A stretch of 64,000 nt of DNA from Phoma sp. XZ068 (taxonomy: Eukaryota; Ascomycota; Dothideomycetes; Pleosporales; Didymellaceae). The notes below the pieces were generated by a model, which was not told the DNA's origin, did no database searches, and was given only the letters and a program-made list of their open reading frames with translations. Positions within the stretch are counted from its first letter, which is position 1, and each line of letters starts with the position of its first letter. Both the position numbers and the translations under genes were made by a program. The stretch is from positions 248,001 to 312,000 of the forward strand of contig RBKR01000021.1 in NCBI GenBank assembly GCA_004835665.1. The letters run 5' to 3'. Of this stretch, positions 1 through 9,089 are shown in pieces.

Positions 1-3000
1 CATTGGCTGAGATATTAACCCAGACAAAGCGGTCCGCGATGTTATTGACGAAGGCGACGAAGGTAGCGTCAGGTGTGATCTTGTCGAGGCTCAGAACATC
101 TGCCTCTGTGGTGAGCTTGTCCTTCCTGGCGGTCAACTCGTATGTTGGTGTCTTGTTGTTCGAGCGATGTGTGATGGGAAGGAAGCGGTGGTTGCGAGCA
201 TCGTGTCGGCCGAGGATCTTCGCCTTGATAGTGTCGTTCATCTTGAATTGCGCCAATGGGTTCTTCTTGTCTTTGATATCGTCCCACGACTCGAAGATCT
301 CGGCAACAGAGATCCTTCCTTGCACGTTCTCGCCGAGAGCAACGTTCAGTTGTGTGCTCTTGATGGACCTGATACGGACGTTTGCAGAGAGACCAAACTT
401 GATGTCAGCAGTAGAGGTGATCTTGGGATCGACGGGGTCAACCAAAGCTTCCCCGGCTGATTCGGTGATCTTCGAGGCGCTATCCATGTCGACGTCGGCA
501 TCGGTCTTCATCGACAGCCAGAAGAGCTCCTTAGTCTCGTCAACGTGAGTGACCTTGGCGGTAATGGACTGGTCCTTGCGCAGACCAAAGTTCGGTGTCC
601 GGAGCATCTCATCGGTGAGTTGGGACTTGAAGACGGCACCACTGATATTGTTACCAAGCTCGACAAACACCTTGTCGGGAAGGATGCCTCGTACGAAACC
701 ATAGACAGTTGCGCCAGCCTTGATGTCGCTGAAACTGGTGATAAGCTTGCTGGACTGCGCAGCCTTGCGAAGACTAGGCTTGTTCGAGACTGTGACGTTC
801 TTGGACTTGTATTGCTTGTTCAAGATGACGAGGTCTTCCAAAACACCACCAACGCGAATCTTCTTCATGGTGGAAATATCCTTCTTCTCTGAGCCATCTG
901 TCAGGTGGCCGATGCGGAGGAGACCCTTCACGCCGTTACCAAGATCGAGTGTTACCAATTCGTCGGTCTTGTCAACCACTGTACCCTTTGTGATGTCTCC
1001 GGGATTCATTGCGCTGAACGCGGCTTCCTTGTTGGTATCGACGGCGGCGGGGTCCTTGCAAGAGACAAGCAATTGGCGCTCTTCAGGGTCAACCGAAAGT
1101 ACGCGCACGTTGACAACTTGACCCTTGCTGAAGTGTCGGCCGGCATCCTCAATGTAGGCTTCGCTCATCTCGGCGACAGGGAGCCAGGCCTTGACGTCGC
1201 CATAGAAGCGGACTGTAGCACCGTGACGGCGAACATCCACAAGAATACCAGGTCCCGTGGCACCCGCCTTGACCTTCGAGTAGTCTGTCCAGGGCTCAAC
1301 ATCAGAGTTGACAAGCGACTTCTTGAGCGTGAGCTGGATCTGGTGCCTCGCAGGGTCGGTGTAGAGAACACGGGCGGTGACCGGAACACCTTCCCTGAAC
1401 TTTCGCTCTGGGTGCTGTAGCTTAACGTCTGCCAGATGGAGCTCTGACACAAGTCCTGTGATGCCCTCAGAAAGGTGAACAAGAACGGCAGCGGCGCCCT
1501 TCTTGTCAGCGATGAGCTTGTGGACCTTGCCCTTGACAACCTGACCAGCCTTGATGTCCTCGATGCGGAGGAAAGCCTGATCCAGCACCTTCTTCTCCAG
1601 CGACAACTGGAAAAGCGCATCCATGGCATTGTATCCGATGATGCGCGCACGGTGCTTGGTGTCGAGCTTGTAAGCACCTGCGTCGTCGGAAAGCACGTCG
1701 ACTCGGTCGTCTGAGAGACGAGAAACGTGGGCAAAACCAATGACGTCGCGAACGCCGAGCTCGAAGAATGCACCCAGTCCAGGCTGAACCTTGACAACCT
1801 TGGCTTCCTCGACAATGGTAGAAACGGGTAGGTACTCGAGTGGTGTCTTGCGTTCCTTTGGCTTTCCAGACATGCGTGAGGATAACGAGATGACGTGGTC
1901 AAGCAACGAGATGCCGACCTTCCTGGGCTCAGAATCAGGGCACGTGAACAAGATTCTGGCCTTGACCTTTGTGCCAATCTTGTACTTTTGCGAGACATCT
2001 GCGCCCTTCTCAGTGGCTCCGGAGTGGTAGGCGTCGGCGGTCGCATCAATTAATCCGAGGATCTTGCCAGTGAGGGTGCTGGGGGTGTTGTCGGCAACGA
2101 GAACATCGACTGCGGTACCGGGAAGGAAGACATCGATGGTAGGCGCGTCGGTGAGTGTGTTGCCCTTGGTCAAGTTTCCAGACTTGGTCTGGTCGGCCGA
2201 GAGCTTGACGATTTTGCCATCTGAGTTGAGGCCGGTGACCAGGCACATGAAGACAGCGCCCTCCTGCACCTTGGCGTGCTGTACCTTTGCGCCCAGCTCG
2301 CCCTTGGGCAGGAAGCCCTTTACTTTTGAGTCGTCGAGGCCGAGGTCCATGACCAGGCCGTGGTCTTCGTTGCTCAGTACTGAAGCCTGCAGCATCAGGT
2401 TGACGGGTATGCGCTTCGGTACGCCCTTGTTGACGAGCTTGGGGTCGATTGAGAGCTCCAGCCTCTTCCGTCCTCTCGCTGAGTCATCTATTGTGGATGT
2501 AACGCAAGCCCTGAGGTACTGCCCAACATGGAACATATCCCTCAGCTCCACATCCTCGAAATCTTCCTCGTCGTCGGCCTTCTCCTCTTCCTCGTCCTTC
2601 AGCAGCTTCTCGAGTCTCGCATTGAGCTTGTCGGACACGGCGGTGAGGGGCACGTAGCCAACAAGGTTGTTTGGCAGGGCGAGCACGATATCCTGGTTGG
2701 TGATGTCGGTGACCTGTCCGAGGATGATTGTGCCGGCGGTCAGCTTCTTGTAGTTGAGGCCCTCTGGGCGCACGACGTCCTCCTTCTCTTCGTCGCCCTT
2801 GGACTTCTTGCCCTTGGTCTTCGGCCACTTCTTCGAGGCCTTGGCGGCCTTGCCCTCGTCGTCTGAGCCCATGTCGCCAAACTCATCGTCGCCGCCTGCG
2901 CCGCGCTTGGTGCCCGTCTGCTCGAAAAGCACATCTTGGTTGGCCTTGATCTGGATCTGCTTGTGCTCGAGCGGGGTCAGGACGCTGGCGCCACCACGAG

Positions 3001-3196
3001 GGAACGACTTCTCCTCGTCCATGAAGACGCTGGCCTTGGGGGGCGCGCTTTCGGTCTTTGCAGGCTTCGCTTTGGCGGGCGACTCTGCAGCGCCGTCTGA
3101 CTTGCGCGGGCGCTTCGCCGAGCGGTCGCTCGATGCGCCCTTTTCTCTCTTCGCAGGCGCGCTCGAGGCGTCTGCCTTTCGTTTTATGGCTCCCAT
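1..3196 (-). CDS. RRP5: rRNA biogenesis protein RRP5, N-terminal part (cut by window edge)
   Basis: Reading the minus strand from the ATG at 3196 gives one uninterrupted frame to base 1, about 1,065 residues with no stop, so the 3' end lies outside. The first ~150 residues are Lys/Asp/Glu-rich and disordered. After that come about eight or nine S1-type RNA-binding repeats, recognisable by recurring segments such as ITAGTIILGQV-like openings, VKAGATGPGILVDV and DIKAGATVYGFVRGI. An acidic insert (EEEEKADDEEDFEDVELRD) sits near residues 195-215. RRP5 is a very large nucleolar protein (about 1,700-1,800 residues, twelve S1 domains then HAT/TPR repeats) needed for cleavages leading to both 18S and 5.8S rRNA. 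Only the S1 half is seen here; the TPR half would lie upstream of base 1. The gene is divergent from the Cdt2-like gene across about 335 bp. Family identity is firm; the exact repeat count is my estimate. Confidence 0.9.
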   Translation of the reverse strand, partial: MGAIKRKADASSAPAKREKGASSDRSAKRPRKSDGAAESPAKAKPAKTESAPPKASVFMDEEKSFPRGGASVLTPLEHKQIQIKANQDVLFEQTGTKRGAGGDDEFGDMGSDDEGKAAKASKKWPKTKGKKSKGDEEKEDVVRPEGLNYKKLTAGTIILGQVTDITNQDIVLALPNNLVGYVPLTAVSDKLNARLEKLLKDEEEEKADDEEDFEDVELRDMFHVGQYLRACVTSTIDDSARGRKRLELSIDPKLVNKGVPKRIPVNLMLQASVLSNEDHGLVMDLGLDDSKVKGFLPKGELGAKVQHAKVQEGAVFMCLVTGLNSDGKIVKLSADQTKSGNLTKGNTLTDAPTIDVFLPGTAVDVLVADNTPSTLTGKILGLIDATADAYHSGATEKGADVSQKYKIGTKVKARILFTCPDSEPRKVGISLLDHVISLSSRMSGKPKERKTPLEYLPVSTIVEEAKVVKVQPGLGAFFELGVRDVIGFAHVSRLSDDRVDVLSDDAGAYKLDTKHRARIIGYNAMDALFQLSLEKKVLDQAFLRIEDIKAGQVVKGKVHKLIADKKGAAAVLVHLSEGITGLVSELHLADVKLQHPERKFREGVPVTARVLYTDPARHQIQLTLKKSLVNSDVEPWTDYSKVKAGATGPGILVDVRRHGATVRFYGDVKAWLPVAEMSEAYIEDAGRHFSKGQVVNVRVLSVDPEERQLLVSCKDPAAVDTNKEAAFSAMNPGDITKGTVVDKTDELVTLDLGNGVKGLLRIGHLTDGSEKKDISTMKKIRVGGVLEDLVILNKQYKSKNVTVSNKPSLRKAAQSSKLITSFSDIKAGATVYGFVRGILPDKVFVELGNNISGAVFKSQLTDEMLRTPNFGLRKDQSITAKVTHVDETKELFWLSMKTDADVDMDSASKITESAGEALVDPVDPKITSTADIKFGLSANVRIRSIKSTQLNVALGENVQGRISVAEIFESWDDIKDKKNPLAQFKMNDTIKAKILGRHDARNHRFLPITHRSNNKTPTYELTARKDKLTTEADVLSLDKITPDATFVAFVNNIADRFVWVNISAN

Positions 3197-3531
3197 TGTC
3201 GTGGTGTGGAGCTCTTCGAAGCTTGCAGCAGCAGTCCTGCAGTCTTCGCGTGCCTGCTTCGAACTTTTGAAAATTATGTGGGGCCGCGCCCTAGCCGGTT
3301 CGGGTGTAGGCGGAGAGTCAGCGCCACTGGACCACTTAACGCGAGAACGCGAGAGACGTGACGCGCTGGCGGACTAGCCGAGCCAGCCTCCGCCCTCGAG
3401 CTGCTATATCTGCGTCGTCCTTCCGTCCCATGTCTGTGTCTCGTGTCTGGCTCTGCGTGCTGCCTCTCTGCGAGTAGCGGTCAATTGCACTGCACTTCTC
3501 TTGTATATATCTGTACAGCAGCGGACCCACC
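3197..3531. promoter_or_regulatory. Shared divergent promoter of RRP5 and the Cdt2-like gene
   Basis: This 335-bp interval separates two start codons that point away from each other, so both promoters must lie here or overlap the genes. A TATA-like run (tgtatatatctg) occurs about 30 bp before the Cdt2-like ATG. I see no certain transcription-factor site. Confidence 0.5.
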
Positions 3532-5538
3532 ATGTCCTCGCCGTGCGCCCCTCGAGTCGCGTTCCAAGAGCCCACGCCTGAGCTCTTCTCCTCGTCACCA
3601 CCCGCGCCCACAGCAACACGCAAGCAGAAGAGGCCGCCGCCCATCACCCCGAAACGCTTCACCCGCTTCTTCACCCCACGTAATTCCAGCCATGGGTCGT
3701 CACGCGCCTCGCTGTCCAGCTCTGGACGGCAACTGCAGGACATCACCCGTGCCGCCCTCAACCGCAGCCATGCCATGACGCGCACCACTCCTCGCAAGAC
3801 GGTCAATTTTGTCGACATTGAGCCCGCCCAGGCACGCACACCGTCATCGAGCGCCCGCAAAAGGAAGAACCCGTACCTCTCACCCGAGAGCTCCCCAGCA
3901 CAATTTCATTCCTCCCCTTCGAAACGCTCACGCTATGTCACCCCAGAGCCCGTGGAGGTGTTCGAGGACGAGCCTGAGATGGAAGAGCCGCCAGTACCAA
4001 TTCGGCGGTTGGGCACGCTGGGAGGCACCTCGCGGAGGCTGCAGCGTTCCTTCGGTGGAATAATGAGCGTTGGGCGGGGCTTCAGACGAGATCATTGCAC
4101 CTCATGGCAGGATCAGACAGCCGACTTCTACAGCAGTGCCGATGATGTACACTCGCTGTCTCAGAACGCACCGCCCTTTTGCACAGCCAGTTGCAACACA
4201 AATTCTCTCATGGCCGTTGGAGACGAAGACGGCTATATCCATCTTGTCGACTCTGAAGGCGACTTCTCCAAAGCACACATCTCATGGCAGGCACACTCCA
4301 ACGCCGTCATGGACGTCCAGTTTTCCTCCGACGACTCGTACTTGGCTGCCGGCTCGGGTGATCAAACAGCACAGATCATCGATGTCCGGACGCAGCAGAC
4401 CTTGAGTGTGCTCGCAAAACACAAGTCGTCTGTGAAGCAAGTACGCTTCCAGCCTGGCGAGGACAAGATTGTAGCAACGTCGAGTCGAGACGGTGCAGTT
4501 CAGATCTGGGACCTACGATGCAAAGGCGGACATCTTACAGTACATTCAGCATGGGGATCAGATGCACCATATGCTAGTGTCGTCCGAACACTGTCTGCAG
4601 CTCATGCTGACATTGGCCTGCCATCCAATGGAGCCACCCGAGTTGCTCCAAACGGCAAGACAGAAGCAATTAGCAGACGTAATGATGTCTCTGTCACTGC
4701 GCTCTCTTTCCTACCTGAAGGCCGCGAGCACCTGCTCTTGACTGCCTCAGACGCCTCCACATGCGTGAAGCTCTGGGACATCCGTGGTCGGTACTCGCTG
4801 CGAGGGCCTGCCATACCCATTGCCACTACACGACACCCCGACTCCCACAACAGACATCGACATTTCGCCATTAACTCACTCACCCTCAGCGGCGATGCAT
4901 CACGTCTGTACGCACTGAGCAAGGACAACACCGTATATGCATACTCGACAAACCACCTCATCCTCGGCACTGCCCCAGAGCTTTCCGTCTCGTCCTCGTC
5001 GAGACAGAAGTACTGCCAGGTAGGCCAAGAAGGCCTCGGCCCCATCTACGGTTTCCGCCATAACAAGTTCCACGCCGGTTCTTTCTACGTCAAGGCCTCA
5101 TTACGAAAAGCCTTCGACGACAAGCCAGAGATGCTCGCCGTTGGCAGCACCGATGGCTGCCCTGTTCTGTTCCCGACAGACGAGACCTTCCTCAAGCGCG
5201 AAAAGCGACACCGAGAAGACGAAGCAGATGAACTTCCAGACATTACACCACGCTCTATCCTTAGACCATCTTTAGTTCGATCGGCGAACAATCGCTCGCC
5301 AGACACTATTCCTATTTACGAACATGGCACACCTCTTGTTCGTGGGCATGACGCAGAAGTCACAAGTGTATCGTGGGCGAAGAACGGCAGTCTGATTAGT
5401 GTCAGTGATGACCATCGTGTGCGAAGGTGGATAGAAGGCAGCCAAGCGAGGGAGCTGCGCACAGGTGGTGAAGGAGAAGGGAGGAGATGGCAGTGTGGTT
5501 GGGCAGATGTGCCTGAGAGTTATGATGATGAGGATTAA
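3532..5538 (+). CDS. cdt2: WD40 substrate receptor of CRL4 ubiquitin ligase, Cdt2-like
   Basis: A single-exon 668-aa protein. Residues 1-165 are disordered and rich in Ser/Pro/Arg, with several SP/TP sites. From about 200 to 650 there are WD40 repeats, including two exact WDxR motifs, WDLR at 326-329 and WDIR at 415-418. WDxR motifs are the DDB1-docking signature of CUL4 substrate receptors. The pattern (long basic N-terminus, IWDLRCKGG, LWDIRGRY) fits fungal Cdt2, which targets Cdt1 and Spd1-type proteins for destruction on PCNA-loaded DNA during S phase and after damage. At 40-47 the N-terminus holds PKRFTRFF, which has the spacing of a PCNA-interaction motif but lacks the Gln. Assignment to Cdt2 is from motif pattern; another DCAF WD40 protein is the main alternative. 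Confidence 0.8.
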   Translation: MSSPCAPRVAFQEPTPELFSSSPPAPTATRKQKRPPPITPKRFTRFFTPRNSSHGSSRASLSSSGRQLQDITRAALNRSHAMTRTTPRKTVNFVDIEPAQARTPSSSARKRKNPYLSPESSPAQFHSSPSKRSRYVTPEPVEVFEDEPEMEEPPVPIRRLGTLGGTSRRLQRSFGGIMSVGRGFRRDHCTSWQDQTADFYSSADDVHSLSQNAPPFCTASCNTNSLMAVGDEDGYIHLVDSEGDFSKAHISWQAHSNAVMDVQFSSDDSYLAAGSGDQTAQIIDVRTQQTLSVLAKHKSSVKQVRFQPGEDKIVATSSRDGAVQIWDLRCKGGHLTVHSAWGSDAPYASVVRTLSAAHADIGLPSNGATRVAPNGKTEAISRRNDVSVTALSFLPEGREHLLLTASDASTCVKLWDIRGRYSLRGPAIPIATTRHPDSHNRHRHFAINSLTLSGDASRLYALSKDNTVYAYSTNHLILGTAPELSVSSSSRQKYCQVGQEGLGPIYGFRHNKFHAGSFYVKASLRKAFDDKPEMLAVGSTDGCPVLFPTDETFLKREKRHREDEADELPDITPRSILRPSLVRSANNRSPDTIPIYEHGTPLVRGHDAEVTSVSWAKNGSLISVSDDHRVRRWIEGSQARELRTGGEGEGRRWQCGWADVPESYDDED

Positions 5539-6369
5539 GTTGATGCCATTATACCCATTTATTGTTTGGTTACGAAGCGGTTACGAATTAAAGATATATT
5601 GCCTTTGCATTATCACTGTCGTTCTTGCCTCATGTATATTGACAACATGGTCCCCATGAAAGAGGGACATGGAAATGCCAGAAGACGCGATGCATCATAC
5701 TTTGATCCAAAAACAGCAAATGGTATGCAGCCAAAGAAAAACGTGCGGTCTCCACCATTGTCCGGGGAAGCTCAATGGCTTGCGGGAGTGTATGTACCAT
5801 GGTGGGGTTCCGTTCAGCTGAAAGAAGCAAGAACGAGGCTGGACCACATCTTCACCACATTGGTCGAACACCGCCAACACTAGTGTCGAAGCGAGCGTAC
5901 GCGAAGATCCTGCAGCTCTATCGTCAGAACTACCGAACTCTTTCTGAAATCCTGGCTACGACAGGACAATATCCTCGCTAGTCCTCGCCTCGCTTTACCT
6001 GGTCAGTCCGCACATGGCAGAACCTTCTTCTTGTCCTCGTCCATCGATCGTCAATGAAACAGAAGGCTTCCAGCCCATTACGTTACATTTTCCAAGATGA
6101 GGAGGATGAAGCCATTGAGCATACTGCACAGGCGAGCCCGTCCCTGGAAAGCGAGATACAACCTTGTCAGAGACTGTAGATTTACCCTAGCTGACCAGGA
6201 ACTTACAGATGTCCGTCATTTCCATGCAGCCGCAATCGCTAATTGGTATCAGTGGTGACTTACAGCTCCCCTTGATGATAAAGTGGGCAATTGTGCCAAC
6301 ACGCCCAGATCCTGCGTAGCCACTCTCGTACTACTCCTTGAATGCTTATTAAAGCTTGTATCAATCAAG
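5539..6369. other. Intergenic region, no gene recognised
   Basis: About 830 bp between the Cdt2-like gene and the secreted beta-helix gene. It contains only short ORFs of under about 105 codons with no recognisable motif. The last part presumably holds the promoter of the downstream gene. Confidence 0.5.
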
Positions 6370-7554
6370 ATGCCAAACGGTGAATTCCTTTCGCCCCACC
6401 TTCACCATCTCTTTTTCCTCTTCTTCGCCGTTCTTCTCTTCAATCCAGTCATTGCTCTGCCCAACCGTGGCCATGACCGCGGCCACGACCGCGGCCACGA
6501 CCGCAATCAGAACTGCATTCGCGTGTACCCCGGCCAATCCATCCAGTCTGCCATCAAAAAGGCCCAGCCAAACACCCGGATCGAAGTGCTCGGTGGCACG
6601 TACAAGGAACAGCTTGAGATAACCAAAGATGGCATCCACATCGCTGGCAAAAACGGCGCTACGCTCGTCCGCCCCTCAAGCTTCACGAGTAATAAATGCA
6701 CGGGACTAGCTCGCACGCTCGACGGCCACACTGTTGAAGCCGGTCTAAATGCCACCATCGGCAACCGCGACACCGAAGCCGGAATCTGCATTTATGGCGA
6801 CGGCATCCAATTCCAGCCTTTCGTCTTCGAACACAAGATCGTCACAGCTGTCACTCGTCCCGTCCAAAACGTCCGCATCACCGGACTGACCGTCTCGGGA
6901 TTCGACATCAACATCGCCGCCGTAGGCGCCTCTTCGCTACGCGTATCCCACAACCACCTCATCGACGGCGGTCAATACGGCCTCCTCACGCTAGGATGCC
7001 GCTCCACACGCGCAACGCACAACACAGCATCCACCCGCGCCCTCAACTTCGTCGGCATCCAAAGCAACGACTTCGACGCCAGCACCTTCTCTAACAACGA
7101 CGTCACGGGGTACTTCACAGCCCTAACATCCCAAACCCCCAACGCCATCATCTCAAACAACAACGTCAACAACGTCTGCGTCGGCGCCGCCGCAGACCCC
7201 GGTGTAACCGGCACACGCATAACGGGGAACCGCATTTCGCACCGCCGAGACGACTGCTCACCTGAATTCGCCATCTTCGGGACCGGCGTTGTCGTCTTCG
7301 GCGCGAACAACACGAGCGTCCTCGACAATTCGATCAGCGATATCCGGAATAATTTCACGGGCGTGGGGGTGTTTTTGGTGGATGGGCCGCAGGGCGAGGT
7401 CGCGAGTGGGAATGTGGTAAAAGGGAATTTGATTAGTAACTGCGATGTTAATGTTTTTGATAATTCGAGTGTCTTGACAACAGGGGGGAATGTGGTGGCT
7501 GGGAATAAGTGTGTTCCGTTGCAGTTTGATACGCCGCCGACGGCGTGTTCGTGA
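6370..7554 (+). CDS. Secreted right-handed beta-helix (pectin-lyase-fold) protein
   Basis: An open frame begins at 6283, but I choose the ATG at 6370 because it starts a clean signal peptide (MPNGEFLSPH followed by HHLFFLFFAVLLFNPVIA). The mature protein, about 394 aa with the signal, opens with a short Arg/Gly/His/Asp repeat (three GHDR units). It then has the hallmark IRVYPGQSIQSAIKKAQP segment and repeated short strands with NN and GN turns (SNNDVTGYF, ISNNNVNN, ITGNRISH, VKGNLISN). That pattern is typical of NosD/parallel beta-helix or pectin-lyase-fold proteins. Such proteins bind or cleave polysaccharides outside the cell, but no specific catalytic triad can be named, so I do not call it a pectinase. 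Four or more Cys may form disulphides. The basic/His linker directly after the signal is unusual. Confidence 0.75.
   Translation: MPNGEFLSPHLHHLFFLFFAVLLFNPVIALPNRGHDRGHDRGHDRNQNCIRVYPGQSIQSAIKKAQPNTRIEVLGGTYKEQLEITKDGIHIAGKNGATLVRPSSFTSNKCTGLARTLDGHTVEAGLNATIGNRDTEAGICIYGDGIQFQPFVFEHKIVTAVTRPVQNVRITGLTVSGFDINIAAVGASSLRVSHNHLIDGGQYGLLTLGCRSTRATHNTASTRALNFVGIQSNDFDASTFSNNDVTGYFTALTSQTPNAIISNNNVNNVCVGAAADPGVTGTRITGNRISHRRDDCSPEFAIFGTGVVVFGANNTSVLDNSISDIRNNFTGVGVFLVDGPQGEVASGNVVKGNLISNCDVNVFDNSSVLTTGGNVVAGNKCVPLQFDTPPTACS
6469..6504 (+). repeat. 12-bp in-frame coding repeat (GHDR units)
   Basis: Three near-identical 12-bp units (ggccatgaccgc, then ggccacgaccgc twice) lie in frame inside the secreted beta-helix gene and encode GHDR three times. 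The one difference is a synonymous third-position change, suggesting recent expansion. Confidence 0.85.
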
Positions 7555-7640
7555 GCGTGAGCTGAGCGTGAGTGAGCTGAGAGAACGGGTTGAGAGTGAG
7601 CGTGCTGAGAGCGAGCGAGCTGAGAGCGAACGGGTTGGGA
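7551..7640 (+). repeat. Imperfect tandem repeats after the beta-helix gene
   Basis: Directly after the stop codon the sequence consists of diverged copies of a gagcg(t/a)gagctgag-type unit, including two copies of gaacgggttg. It is probably 3' UTR or immediately downstream DNA and looks like slippage-generated repeats. Confidence 0.6.
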
Positions 7641-9089
7641 GGGGTGGGTGACTATGTTGTATGCTGTATTCTTGTTCCCACAAGTCTGGTGATCTTGAGT
7701 ACCTATGCTTTCTGTGGTTGTATACTTCCACGCTCACTACAAAATAGTCTTTCTCACGTTCTCAAGCGGTAGGTCTGGGGTAGTGATTAGCAAATAGCTT
7801 TTCAATATTAATGATAGGAAGATGTATATGTCTATTTCCGCCTATCGACCTTTGAATATATAAACTAGGCTACTTGTGGTGTCTTTTAGCTATTGCTGCT
7901 ATCTGTTGTGAGGCTTTGTTTGCGGTTGCTTCCCTTCCGTCACACGAAGTGGTGTTGTGTCCATACACCCGTTCTCCCTTCATCAGTACCACCACTGAGG
8001 CACAGGGTCGGGTGAATTACACTGACGTTGAATGAGGTAGAATGCATAGAAGAGAAGTTGTTGAAACACCGCACTGAGATGTAAATTTATATGGGGTAGT
8101 TGTTTTGGTACAGAAGTGCTTTGGTACAGAAGTGCTTTGGTACAGAAGTGCTTTGGTACAGAAGTGTTTTGTTATGGAAGTGTTTTGTTATAGAAGTTAC
8201 TTCTTTATGTCTAGCTTCTATGTATAAGAGAACAGATAGAATAGAAAGGAGGGGTATTTTACAAGAGATGTAGTGATGATTGGTTCAAATTATGGTTATG
8301 TACTGGATTGTTATAACAGGTAGCTACTATGGTTGGTTTTTACTATATAAACCCAAAGCACGAGCTATAAGGCACGTAACAGATGGGATAAGGGAGACGA
8401 GGTGAGATTGAGATAGTATGCGTGAGATGAGATGGAAACTGGATCGGCATGCGAGAATTGGGATGGGAGGAATAGGATTGAGATAAGAGCGGGGAGGTAA
8501 AAGATATTTTAAAGCAAGTTGGTCACTAAAGTTTTATCATACAGAGTTCAGTGAGATGCAAGGTAGTTTCCAGTTCTGCCGGTATGTGTGGTGCCAATTC
8601 ACCCGTGCTGGTTTGATCGCCCGCGTCGGTACCCAGGTATCGCAGTGCACGCGCTCGGTTCTCCCTTGCCCATTATCCAACAATTGGCATATAATGTCTC
8701 ATTTGGCCCTAGAAAGGCAGACATTTGCTCTTCCGGGATGCACGGGATTTTGGCTTGCTCGCTCTGTCGCTGCGTGGGTCCCGCTCGCGGTGCTGTGCAG
8801 TGATATCTCCAAGGCTGAGGTGAGGCAAAATTATGCGTTCAATGCGAGTTTCCAACTAAGATGCAGGATTCTGTTATCAAATCTACCAATAATGAAGGGC
8901 CAGTATGATCCGTGGCGGTTTTCGAAACGGGATGGCCCGCACGCGTTTCAGCCTACAGAATTTGTAGCTTCCTGAACACTGCGCCACAACAGTGCATGGT
9001 AACTGTAACGGGTGACAGGGCCGATATGGATATCTTAAAAGGCTTTCAGAAGTCTTTGTAGCATCATCAGCGTAGCCACAGTCAACATC
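7641..9089. other. AT-rich gene-free region
   Basis: About 1.45 kb, visibly richer in A and T than neighbouring coding DNA, with short low-complexity tracts (gagatgagat-like runs near 8400-8480). No ORF with recognisable content and no transposase or reverse-transcriptase motif was seen. It contains the 16-bp minisatellite at 8104-8199. It could be a decayed mobile element, but I see no terminal repeats to prove this. Confidence 0.5.
8104..8199 (+). repeat. 16-bp minisatellite, six units
   Basis: Units of tttggtacagaagtgc occupy 8104-8119, 8120-8135, 8136-8151 and 8152-8167 (last base changed to t). Two diverged units follow, tttgttatggaagtgt (8168-8183) and tttgttatagaagtta (8184-8199). The first four are almost identical; divergence rises towards the right end. 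Confidence 0.95.

Noticed and set aside
3..2828. Many ORFs of up to 294 codons on both strands over 0-3 kb
   Set aside because: They are shadows of the single long RRP5 frame, which continues beyond the window edge.
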